Shown piece by piece: positions 31,604-39,574 of a stretch of DNA of 64,000 nt (within the stretch, counting starts at the first letter, position 1; each line of letters starts with the position of its first letter). The stretch spans positions 85,084 through 149,083 of the forward strand of contig JAENYZ010000005.1 in NCBI GenBank assembly GCA_016841525.1. The letters run 5' to 3'. The notes under the pieces were generated by a model, which was not told where the DNA came from, did no database searches, and was given only the letters and a program-made list of their open reading frames with translations. This DNA is from Anaerolineaceae bacterium. Lineage in GTDB: Bacteria > Chloroflexota > Anaerolineae > Anaerolineales > Anaerolineaceae. The translations under genes were made by a program, and so were the position numbers.

Positions 31604-31756
31604 CTCTTTGACCGAACACAAAAAGACCGTTTTTGTGCACCCCCAACCACAAAAATGGTCATTTGTCGGTCCAAGTTGATAGGGTCAATTGCAATTGCCT
31701 AATTATTAGCGAAATTGAAAACTAATGATATATATGAAATACTATCCTAGAAAGAC

Positions 31757-33853
31757 TTATCCAAAGTGCTCGCGAATGTATTCAGTTGCCTCAGAATAGG
31801 ATAATGGCCGGGTAGAATTATGAAGTCTGACATAAAATTTTTCATGTCCATCATCTTGCATATAAATTGGTCTTGAACTCTGATCAACCCTTACTATGCA
31901 AACATCATGACTGTTTTCATGAACGAAATTTATTTGAATTAGCGGAAGTGTTCCCGAGCCAAGCTTTGAAACAATTTCATTTGTTAATTCAATTTCAAAC
32001 CCATCACGGTTTTGTTTACCTTGAACAGCATAATCACCTTCAATTCCTTTGATCTCACCATCATCATCAACGCCAATAATTAAATATCCACCATTTTTAT
32101 TAAGCAATCCTGCTATACTCTTTGAAACAGCAGTTTCTAATCGGTAAGTATCACTACCTCCGTGAAATCGAACCTTAAACTCTATTTTTTCACCCTCCCC
32201 CTTTGTAAGCAATGAACTCAGATTAAATGGCTGTTCACCTGTATTGTCTTCAAGAAGATTTGCCATATGACTATTAATTGCTTCTGCGATCAACAGTCGT
32301 CTTTGGGCTAGAAATTCCTCATAATTTTCAATTTTCCATAATTTCCGATTTGTAGGAATTAATGACTTTTCAAGATTTCCTGGATATTTTTCTTCTACTA
32401 TTGGCAAATATTCTTCTGGGGAATTATCAAAAATTTCTAAATTCCCAGACTTCGTTAACGGAATACGATTTGCTAGTTCATGAACTCTCTTACTAGCATA
32501 TTGGCTTTCACCAGTATCCCAACCAGCTTTTGATAACACACTCTTTGGGAAAATATGATGCCGTTCAATACTAAAATCTGCATTATTTGTGGTTATTAAA
32601 GGCAATCCATTTGCCCAATCAACTGCACCTCTAGCTCGAATAATTATGCTCATCATATTATAGAGGGGATTCCCAACACCTCTCATATCCAGACTAGCAG
32701 CTGATAATTGTGGATCGCCTTCATCTTCCTTTAAGTTCGTCAATAATGATTCAGGACCAGGCTCATCTAATAGAGCTCGAATATCCTTATCAAGCGTTGA
32801 ATCGACACTTCCTGAAAAATGTCTTTGATAAAGGGCAGCATAAAGCCAATGAATAAATTTTCTTTCGGTTTTTTGTGTGAACCATCCATATTTTGATAAA
32901 TATACAACTATTGGAACAAGCACATTTGTAGTATTCAGATCTTCATCACCAACAATATATGCTTTATTTTGTAGAAAAGGAATAAGATAATTCAACGTTT
33001 TATCCAGACTTCCCCAAGCATCTTTTAAGTCGGTTTCATTAGGTTCACCAAACCTTGCTAGATCACCAACTCCATCTGTTATACCAACCAAACAGCGTGT
33101 TAAGAAAGTCAAGTCAAATGTAAAATTGTTATTCTTTAATTCAGCAAGTTTCTCTTTGAATATTCGTCTAATATCTGGCCATTCAGCAGTCAAATAAGCT
33201 AACACAATATCTGATTGGGTTAGAGGTGTACCCTGACTGTTAATCAAATCAAAGACTTTTATAGCTTCCCTCACTTTTGCTTCTGAAGGAACAGTCTGAA
33301 TAGGATATTCAATTTCTTTGATTTGCTCAATTTTTCGAATGTTTTTTTCTATAGGTTTTGCCAATTTCTCACGTTCAGCTGGATCTGAAATATTTAATTG
33401 CTCTAGAAGTGCATATACAGATGGTGCATCTTGGAAAATATTACTTAATTTAATCCAAAGGGGATCGTCTTTCATCTCAAGCTTCTTATAATATCGGAAA
33501 ACCCCAGTTTTTAAATTAAAGAAAAGATCAAATAAATTCTCGTTTATCTCTTCGGGAGCATAATAAGGAGGGATAGTATTCTTTATGTGAAGGTATAGAC
33601 TTGTTAGTCTTTGCTGTCCGTCAAGGAGGACTTTGACCCTACGAATCTTTTCTAAGTCATATGCATCTTGTTTAATTTTTGGTGGATTACTTGTTTCCCA
33701 TAATAACAAACTACCTGTAGGATAACCTTTGTAGAAAGATTCAAATAAACTTCGAACTTGATCTCTATTCCAGGTAAATTCTCGTTGAAATTCTGGCAAT
33801 ACAATTTCTTTCTCTTCTATTTGCTCAAGTAATTTTTTAATTGATGATGCCAT
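31757..33853 (-). CDS. DUF262-HNH (GmrSD-like) protein fused to AlbA_2/Schlafen-type domain
   Basis: The 698-residue protein has the DUF262 start VLPEFQREFTWNRDQVRSLF, the nucleotide-site motif DGQQRLTSLY, and INSQGTPLTQSDI, then helical DUF1524-like sequence with an HNH-type ERHHIFPKS (~residue 430) and a final ~130-residue AlbA_2 domain (GEGEKIEFKVRF .. GGYLIIGVDDDGEIKGIE). GmrSD-type enzymes cut modified phage DNA. The AlbA_2 addition is found in other conflict proteins but this fusion is less usual. AGGAGGG precedes ATG 33853. It is the cargo gene nearest the tRNA-Pro end and faces the integrase. A defence role is inferred from the family. Confidence 0.88.
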   Translation of the reverse strand: MASSIKKLLEQIEEKEIVLPEFQREFTWNRDQVRSLFESFYKGYPTGSLLLWETSNPPKIKQDAYDLEKIRRVKVLLDGQQRLTSLYLHIKNTIPPYYAPEEINENLFDLFFNLKTGVFRYYKKLEMKDDPLWIKLSNIFQDAPSVYALLEQLNISDPAEREKLAKPIEKNIRKIEQIKEIEYPIQTVPSEAKVREAIKVFDLINSQGTPLTQSDIVLAYLTAEWPDIRRIFKEKLAELKNNNFTFDLTFLTRCLVGITDGVGDLARFGEPNETDLKDAWGSLDKTLNYLIPFLQNKAYIVGDEDLNTTNVLVPIVVYLSKYGWFTQKTERKFIHWLYAALYQRHFSGSVDSTLDKDIRALLDEPGPESLLTNLKEDEGDPQLSAASLDMRGVGNPLYNMMSIIIRARGAVDWANGLPLITTNNADFSIERHHIFPKSVLSKAGWDTGESQYASKRVHELANRIPLTKSGNLEIFDNSPEEYLPIVEEKYPGNLEKSLIPTNRKLWKIENYEEFLAQRRLLIAEAINSHMANLLEDNTGEQPFNLSSLLTKGEGEKIEFKVRFHGGSDTYRLETAVSKSIAGLLNKNGGYLIIGVDDDGEIKGIEGDYAVQGKQNRDGFEIELTNEIVSKLGSGTLPLIQINFVHENSHDVCIVRVDQSSRPIYMQDDGHEKFYVRLHNSTRPLSYSEATEYIREHFG

Positions 33854-33970
33854 TATGCCCTCCTATATTTAACAGATTGAATTATTGATAAAAAAAATAA
33901 TAATTAGTAATTAAGAAACATATTTGATATTTTCAATATATTATTGTAATGGATTATTTTCTTATTTAAT

Positions 33971-34000
33971 CCACAAAACACCTCAAAAAAGAGGTGTTTT
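33971..34000 (-). terminator. Terminator downstream of tRNA-Pro
   Basis: On the minus strand AAAACACCTC and GAGGTGTTTT form a 10-base-pair stem around six T, followed by GTGG. A decayed copy of the same hairpin lies at about 25195-25223 beside the second partial tRNA-Pro copy. Confidence 0.7.
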
Positions 34001-34003
34001 TAG

Positions 34004-34077
34004 TCGGGGCGGACGGATTTGAACCGTCGACCTCACGGACCCGAACCGTGCGCACTACCGGGCTGTGCCACGCCCCG
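34004..34077 (-). tRNA. tRNA-Pro (anticodon CGG), integration site of the element
   Basis: The minus strand gives acceptor CGGGGCG / CGCCCCG with discriminator A, a D-arm with GGTAGTGCGC, anticodon stem ACGG/CCGT with loop TTCGGGT (anticodon CGG), and a T-arm GGTTCAAATCC. CCA is not encoded. Its 3' end (34003-34033) is repeated at 25136-25166, so the tRNA was kept intact when the element inserted downstream of it. Confidence 0.95.
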
Positions 34078-34154
34078 TACAGGACAGATTATACCACCAG
34101 GTTTTAGGATGACAATAGATTTACTACCGGGCAAATCCATTGTTGATCAAACAA

Positions 34155-35666
34155 TCACAATCGTAGAAATCTTTTTGCACTTTCCTTCACTGCATCCCGT
34201 TCTTCTTCGTCCAAATACTTCAGGTTGTAAAGCATGCGCGCCATACGCGGATTCTCCCGCAGCAATTCTTCCTGCTGGAGTAAAAAATTCCAGTACAGGA
34301 AATTAAATGGACAGGCATCCTCACCGGTTCTTAACTTGTGATCATACGGACAGTCCTGGCAGTAATCGCTCATTTTATTGATGTAATTTGCCGAAGAAAT
34401 ATAGGGCTTGGTCCCGATCATCCCGCCGTCTGCATACATGCTCATCCCCAAAACATTGGACAGCATCACCCAGTCATAGGCGTCAATGAAAAGCGACTGG
34501 AACCAATCCAGAACTGCTTGAGGTGCAACCCCTGCCAGCAAGCAAAAATTAGAAATCAGCATCAGCCTCTCAATATGGTGAAGGTAGCCGTCCTCCAGGG
34601 AGCGCCCGAGGGCATGTTTCAAGCAGTTCATCTCGGTTTCTCCCGTCCAGAAAAATTCTGGAAGCGGTCGATGCGAGTCGAAATAATTCGCATCCGCCAG
34701 TTCAGGCATCAAGCGCCAGTACTGCCAGTGCATATATTCCCGCCAGCCAATCACCTGGCGGATAAAGCCCTCAGTATTATTGAGGGATACCGCCCCATCC
34801 CGGTACATCGCCTGCACCCGTTTTACCAGTGTCAGGGGATCAAGCAAACCAAGGTTGAGGTACGGCGAGAGCTTTGAATGGAAGAGCACATCATCCGCCT
34901 GTGTCATGGCGTCTTCATAGGTGCCAAAGTATTTCAAGCGGTGCTCAAAAAAGTCATCAGCCGCTTTTTGCGCTTCCTGATGTGTCACAGCCAGGTCAAA
35001 TTTTTCAGGTCTTTGCGTCCAGGGGAATTTTTCAAGGACCTCATCGATCACATCCACGGTGATCTGATCAGGTTCAAAGCTTACCAGGCTGGGGATCTCA
35101 ACTTCCCCGTCAAAGGACGAGCGGTTTTTCTTATCAAAATTCCACTGCCCGCTTGTGGGCTTTCCATTCTGATCCATCAGAAGATTAAAATACTGTCGCA
35201 TCCGCCTGTAAAATTGCTCCTGTCGAATGCTTTTGCCTTTGTCAATATCTGGAAAAGGATCGTACCGACAGGAAAGGAATAAGGTGTTGGGGATGATTTT
35301 GATGGGGATTTGGAGAATATTCTCCAGGCTCTCTTGAAATGCCAGCCCTTCATAACGGCTGGCAGCCATCACTATCAACAACGAAGGGTGATAAGCCTCA
35401 ACATGCGCTTTTAAAGCCGCTGTCATATCATCTGCAATGTGGTAATCAATGTCATAACCATCCTGGCGGAGGGCTTCGGCGTAGTGGCGCATGGCGCTGA
35501 ACAATAAGATCAGCTTTTTAGCAGCATAATTCTTGCGGCGAACCCGGCTTTCGCTCTCGATCATCAGCACCCGAACATCCGATTGTTTGCCGTGGTGCAA
35601 AGCAGCTTCAAGTGCGGGATGGTTTATCGTGAGCTGATCGCCAAGGATCCAAACGCTGATGGTCAT
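34155..35666 (-). CDS. FeS-BCP photolyase (PhrB/CryB family)
   Basis: This 503-residue protein matches the iron-sulfur bacterial cryptochrome/photolyase group. The N-terminal Rossmann domain begins SVWILGDQLTINHPAL. The C-terminal FAD domain has VIGWREYMHWQYW, RLMLISNFCLL and DWVMLSNVLGMSMYADGG. Four cysteines in the expected places for a [4Fe-4S] cluster are MNCLKHAL and CQDCPYDHKLRTGEDACPF. Members repair UV (6-4) photoproducts with light. It is the first host gene after tRNA-Pro and may explain survival in lit or near-surface habitats. No operon partner. Confidence 0.93.
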   Translation of the reverse strand: MTISVWILGDQLTINHPALEAALHHGKQSDVRVLMIESESRVRRKNYAAKKLILLFSAMRHYAEALRQDGYDIDYHIADDMTAALKAHVEAYHPSLLIVMAASRYEGLAFQESLENILQIPIKIIPNTLFLSCRYDPFPDIDKGKSIRQEQFYRRMRQYFNLLMDQNGKPTSGQWNFDKKNRSSFDGEVEIPSLVSFEPDQITVDVIDEVLEKFPWTQRPEKFDLAVTHQEAQKAADDFFEHRLKYFGTYEDAMTQADDVLFHSKLSPYLNLGLLDPLTLVKRVQAMYRDGAVSLNNTEGFIRQVIGWREYMHWQYWRLMPELADANYFDSHRPLPEFFWTGETEMNCLKHALGRSLEDGYLHHIERLMLISNFCLLAGVAPQAVLDWFQSLFIDAYDWVMLSNVLGMSMYADGGMIGTKPYISSANYINKMSDYCQDCPYDHKLRTGEDACPFNFLYWNFLLQQEELLRENPRMARMLYNLKYLDEEERDAVKESAKRFLRL

Positions 35667-35763
35667 GACAGGCTGCTTTCTTTATCGATGATTCAAGGAA
35701 TACAATCTTTGCTGCCTTGATTATAATTTATCAAAGCAGCTGCCGTGATTAAAGATGACCGCC

Positions 35764-36489
35764 TCAACTATTGATGCGCAGTGTGGAACGCCCCCCATCA
35801 ACCCCGAATACCTGTCCGGTGATCCACCCGGATTTCTCTGATATCAAAAAGGCTGCCAGCGCTGCCATATCTTCAGCATTGCCCAAACGCGGGACAGCAT
35901 GCATTTTTGCAATTGCTTCGGTCATTTTTTCATTCGACAGCATGCCGGCGGTCATGGGGGTTTGCGTCAGGGAGGGTGCAATGGCATTCACCCGCACCTT
36001 CGGAGAAAGCTCTGCCGCCAGTGCCATCGTCAGCCCGTGAACAGCACCTTTTGCCATACTGATGGAGGTGTGCATCTTGAACCCCTGCAAAACAGCAACG
36101 CTTGAAAACAAGACAATCGATGCAGGATTCTGGGCGTTTTTAAGCGCAGGCAGCAGGCTTTGTACTGCCAATGCCGCACCCAGGGCATTCACACGGAAAT
36201 CCCGCTGCATTTCTTCAGGCGTCAGCCGAGCGATACTTTTCAAATTCAAAGTGCCAACAGCATAAACCAGGCCGCTGACCTCATCACCGGCGTCGTCTGC
36301 CACTCGTCTAAAGAATTCGGGGACTTCAACATCACCTCTGGTAAAACTTGCGCCAAGTTCATCGGCTAATGCCGTCAGCTTGACCTTGTCGCGAGCAGTA
36401 AGGTGCAGGTCATATCCCTGCTCGAAAAGTTTTCTGGCTGTTGTTGAGCCAATACCGCCCGTTGCACCGAAAATAACCATTTTTCCCAT
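35764..36489 (-). CDS. Atypical short-chain dehydrogenase/reductase lacking the catalytic tyrosine
   Basis: The 241-residue protein has the SDR cofactor motif GATGGIG, the downstream NADP-type HLTARD, the structural VYAVGTLN and VNALGAAL, and the terminal ITGQVFGVDGG. In the active-site segment SSVAVLQGFKMHTSISMAKG the YxxxK tyrosine is Ile while the Ser and Lys remain. Without Tyr, ordinary SDR proton transfer should fail, so it may be a regulator or binding protein. It lies 97 bases upstream of the photolyase gene on the same strand, though no link is obvious. Confidence 0.85.
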   Translation of the reverse strand: MGKMVIFGATGGIGSTTARKLFEQGYDLHLTARDKVKLTALADELGASFTRGDVEVPEFFRRVADDAGDEVSGLVYAVGTLNLKSIARLTPEEMQRDFRVNALGAALAVQSLLPALKNAQNPASIVLFSSVAVLQGFKMHTSISMAKGAVHGLTMALAAELSPKVRVNAIAPSLTQTPMTAGMLSNEKMTEAIAKMHAVPRLGNAEDMAALAAFLISEKSGWITGQVFGVDGGRSTLRINS

Positions 36490-36780
36490 AATTTATCCAA
36501 TCTCCAATCTCTCCTTAATTTATTAAACTCATCATACTTTGTGTTGGGACTTTTGGACAATCTATGTACAGGCTTTTGCAAAAAATCTATCCTTATATTT
36601 TTAAATACAAACCAGGAAGTTTGTTGAATTGTTGGCATATTTCCTTACCCAAGTTTGCTTTGAGTCGGTGGGTTGGTAATAGGCAATTGACATACAATAA
36701 TTCATTAACCCGAAAGAGCATAATCTCGTGCAAAACAACCATTGGGTTATAATTGTTCAAAATTACCATCAGGAAAATAG

Positions 36781-38139
36781 ATGACACCCGTTGAAGTCTT
36801 TTTACTTATTATTGGTCTGCTTATAAGCTTCGGTTTTCTCAGTTTCGCATTGGTATCCCTGCACGAAAAACACCACAGGGCAAGTGCTCTGTCCTTTTTG
36901 CTGCTCCTTGTAAGTGGGATCATTTTTGCTGCCTTTCTGCTTTCATCCAAACTTATCCAAAACATCGGGTTGGGGATCATCCTTGCGGTATCACTGGCGG
37001 GTTTCATCCTTTTCTTTTGGCCTACTGCTAAAGAAATCGCCCCCTCCCCACCTCCAGAACAGCGCGTGGATGAGCGCACAATCATGTTTGCCCGTGCCCG
37101 TCTGGAGCCAGGGACACCCAATTTTGAAGCGTATTACCGTGACCACCCCGACCACAAAAGTTTGGATGAGGCTTTCCGTCAAAACCCGGGCTTGCTCGAA
37201 CCTGGCACCTTGTTCTTCAACCAGAAACTGGCTGCTTCCCCACAGGGAGATTTTTTCCTGACTGAATCTCTGCGGGACGCTGTCGACGGACCGATCTCTG
37301 AAACAAAAGTCGTAGAACCCCCAGATAAAATGACAGATTTCATCAAAAACCTGGCAATTTACCATGGTGCGAGGGATGTTGGCATCTGCCGACTGCATTC
37401 CTATCACATCTACTCCCATATCGGCCGCGGCTCGGGGGAGTTTGGGGAGGAAATCACCCTGGATCACCAATTTGCCGTCGCTTTTACCGTGGAGATGTCC
37501 CATGAAATGGTCAACACCGGGCCGCGAATGCCCGCCGTGATGGAATCTGCCCGGCAGTACGCTGAAGCGGGGAAAATCGCTATCGCCCTGGCTGCCGCCA
37601 TCCGTGCCATGGGTTACCCGGCTCGCGCCCACATTGACGGAAATTACCGGGTGATCGCACCCCTGGTCGCCAAAGATGCTGGATTGGGCGAGATCGGCCG
37701 CATGGGTTTGTTGATGACTCCCAGCCTGGGACCGCGTGTGCGGTTGGCAGTGATCACCACGGACCTTCCCCTGAAAGAAAACCAGGCAGCCTGGCACCCG
37801 GAAATGATCGACTTCTGCAGCATCTGTAAAAAATGCGCACAGGTGTGTCCCTCACAGGCGATTCCTTTTGGTGATCGGCAGGAATATGCAGACGGCACCT
37901 TACGCTGGAAGATAAACCCGGAACGCTGTTACACTTATTGGACCAGGGTTGGCACAGATTGTGGACGCTGCATGGCAGTATGTCCCTATGCCCACGCAGA
38001 TAATTTTATGCATAACATCATCCGCGTTGGCGTGGCACATTCACATAATTTCCGACGAGCGGCACTCTGGATGGATGATCTCTTTTATGAGAAGAAGCCG
38101 ATGCCCCACACGCCCCCGGATTGGATACAGTCTGTGTAA
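36781..38139 (+). CDS. Membrane-anchored reductive-dehalogenase-like corrinoid/Fe-S protein
   Basis: The 452-residue protein has two to three N-terminal membrane helices (VEVFLLIIGLLISFGFLSFA; FLLLLVSGIIFAAFLL; IGLGIILAVSLAGFILFFW) in place of a Tat signal. The soluble part resembles RdhA: a substrate-domain start around residue 100, GARDVGICRLH, GYPARAHIDGNY, DAGLGEIGRMGLL, and two [4Fe-4S] motifs, FCSICKKCAQVCP and DCGRCMAVCPYAH. Classic RdhA proteins are Tat-exported and paired with RdhB anchors; here anchor and enzyme are one chain. It could be a transmembrane reductive dehalogenase or an epoxyqueuosine-reductase relative. No regulator or rdhB gene is adjacent. Confidence 0.8.
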   Translation: MTPVEVFLLIIGLLISFGFLSFALVSLHEKHHRASALSFLLLLVSGIIFAAFLLSSKLIQNIGLGIILAVSLAGFILFFWPTAKEIAPSPPPEQRVDERTIMFARARLEPGTPNFEAYYRDHPDHKSLDEAFRQNPGLLEPGTLFFNQKLAASPQGDFFLTESLRDAVDGPISETKVVEPPDKMTDFIKNLAIYHGARDVGICRLHSYHIYSHIGRGSGEFGEEITLDHQFAVAFTVEMSHEMVNTGPRMPAVMESARQYAEAGKIAIALAAAIRAMGYPARAHIDGNYRVIAPLVAKDAGLGEIGRMGLLMTPSLGPRVRLAVITTDLPLKENQAAWHPEMIDFCSICKKCAQVCPSQAIPFGDRQEYADGTLRWKINPERCYTYWTRVGTDCGRCMAVCPYAHADNFMHNIIRVGVAHSHNFRRAALWMDDLFYEKKPMPHTPPDWIQSV

Positions 38140-38653
38140 AAATCGTTAAATTGAGATTGGTACGCAGTAGACTTCGCCGCCCTATATGATCGACATACAG
38201 AAAATTAATTCCCCCTGCTTGCTTTTTTGTAGGGTGGGTTGGAGAAAGGCATTTAACTTACATTGCCTCTGTAACGCAAAACAATGTAGTAAAGAAACCT
38301 CATATTAACCAACCCACCATTTTTTTACTTTGATTCGGTGGGTTGGTTAACAATGCCCGGGTTCGTTATATCGCTATCGCAAATATCAATTTATATCTAT
38401 ACACATACTTTATGGCCAACCCACCCTACAAATGCTGCATTAATTCCCCCTGCTTGCGGGGGGTCAGGGGGGTGAAAACTCTGATCAATAAAGCTATTTA
38501 TCTTTAACAACACGTCATTAACTTCGTAGCTCACGTTTTCAACATGACAAAAAGTAATTCATAAATGACCATGTGATGTCACGTAGGTGGCTCCGCCACC
38601 ATACATGACCTACATTATTTGTATCAATTCGTGGATTTTAGCAAAATACCGGA
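38140..38653. repeat. Nested inverted repeats of the AACCCACC/GGTGGGTT family
   Basis: This gene-free stretch contains an outer 17-base inverted repeat (TTTGTAGGGTGGGTTGG at 38226-38242 and its complement at 38416-38432) around an inner perfect 14-base-pair one (TTAACCAACCCACC at 38305-38318, GGTGGGTTGGTTAA at 38337-38350). Direct repeats AATTCCCCCTGCTTGC stand outside, at 38205 and about 38439. Single copies of TCGGTGGGTTGGT are at 36665 and 50892. No frame within it looks coding. It resembles a non-autonomous mobile or MITE-like element. Confidence 0.75.
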
Positions 38654-39562
38654 TTATGAACTAGATTTCTTAATCCACGCGTCCAATTCCTCCCCGCTCA
38701 AAAAACCCTGGGCTGCACCCTTTTCCCCGATTTTATAAGATGCGAATACCATAGCTGCCTTCAAGGAGGAATAAGGATCCCCGGTTCGCAAATAGCGATC
38801 CAGGAAGGATGAAAACAAGGCATCCCCTGCACCTATGCTGTTGACCACCTTCCTGGTCTTTACAGCCTCATAACGTCCAATAAAACCATCTTCCCTTACC
38901 GCAAGTAAAGCACCCTTTTTTCCCATACCAATCACCAATATTTTGGTTGGGAAGCGATTCAATATTTCCCAAGCAACGTCCTCCAGTGGTTCAGGCAATT
39001 TTTCATCGCTCATAAACAGGATGTCCGCAGCATGCATATAATCCTGGTTATAGTCGTGATCCAGGCTGACCAGCGCATGGACATCGGTAGCAATCAATTT
39101 TCCAGCGTCCCGTGCAACAGCCAGCAGCGAGCGGGCAAAATTGATGTTGCAGATCACCGCTAAATCGCAGGTTTCAATCGCTTTTTTACATTTTTGTAAT
39201 GGGTAAGCTTGCTGCTGAATATCCTTAAGGTCGGTGTGAATTTGCCGGCGCCCTTCCATTTCGTACAGAATCACCGATTGCGCTGTTTCTGCCAAGTTAT
39301 TCAGCACCAGATGATCGCTGATCCCAACTTCAGCCAGAGTTTTGCGCGCCAACCAGCCATTTTCATCTCCCCCAATCAATGAAGCCAGGTCCACCTGATT
39401 CCCCAGGGTGGTCAGGGCTTTTGCGATATTCAATCCCACGCCTGAAACTGTGGATTGTACGCCAAAAAACGGATAATTGTCCGGAGAATATTCCAGAGGG
39501 AAATTATCGATCGCCAGTGTGGTTTCAATATTGATCAAACCAGCCACAAAAAATCGTGCCAT
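38654..39562 (-). CDS. PfkB-family carbohydrate/nucleoside kinase
   Basis: The 302-residue protein shows the ribokinase fold: N-terminal FFVAGLINIETTLAID, the glycine-rich VSGVGLNIAKALTTLG, and the C-terminal catalytic SIGAGDALFSSFLDRY with the anion-hole GAGD. Substrate cannot be named; the N-terminal INIETTLAIDNFPLEY differs from ribokinase. It is the last gene of the mutL pair, 12 bases downstream of it on the same strand. Confidence 0.9.
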   Translation of the reverse strand: MARFFVAGLINIETTLAIDNFPLEYSPDNYPFFGVQSTVSGVGLNIAKALTTLGNQVDLASLIGGDENGWLARKTLAEVGISDHLVLNNLAETAQSVILYEMEGRRQIHTDLKDIQQQAYPLQKCKKAIETCDLAVICNINFARSLLAVARDAGKLIATDVHALVSLDHDYNQDYMHAADILFMSDEKLPEPLEDVAWEILNRFPTKILVIGMGKKGALLAVREDGFIGRYEAVKTRKVVNSIGAGDALFSSFLDRYLRTGDPYSSLKAAMVFASYKIGEKGAAQGFLSGEELDAWIKKSSS

Positions 39563-39574
39563 TGTACCTTTTAC

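Noticed and set aside
36991-37797. 268-residue minus-strand frame opposite the reductive-dehalogenase-like gene
   Set aside because: The plus strand encodes a coherent membrane and Fe-S protein over the same span; the antisense protein is rich in His/Gly/Arg without domains.
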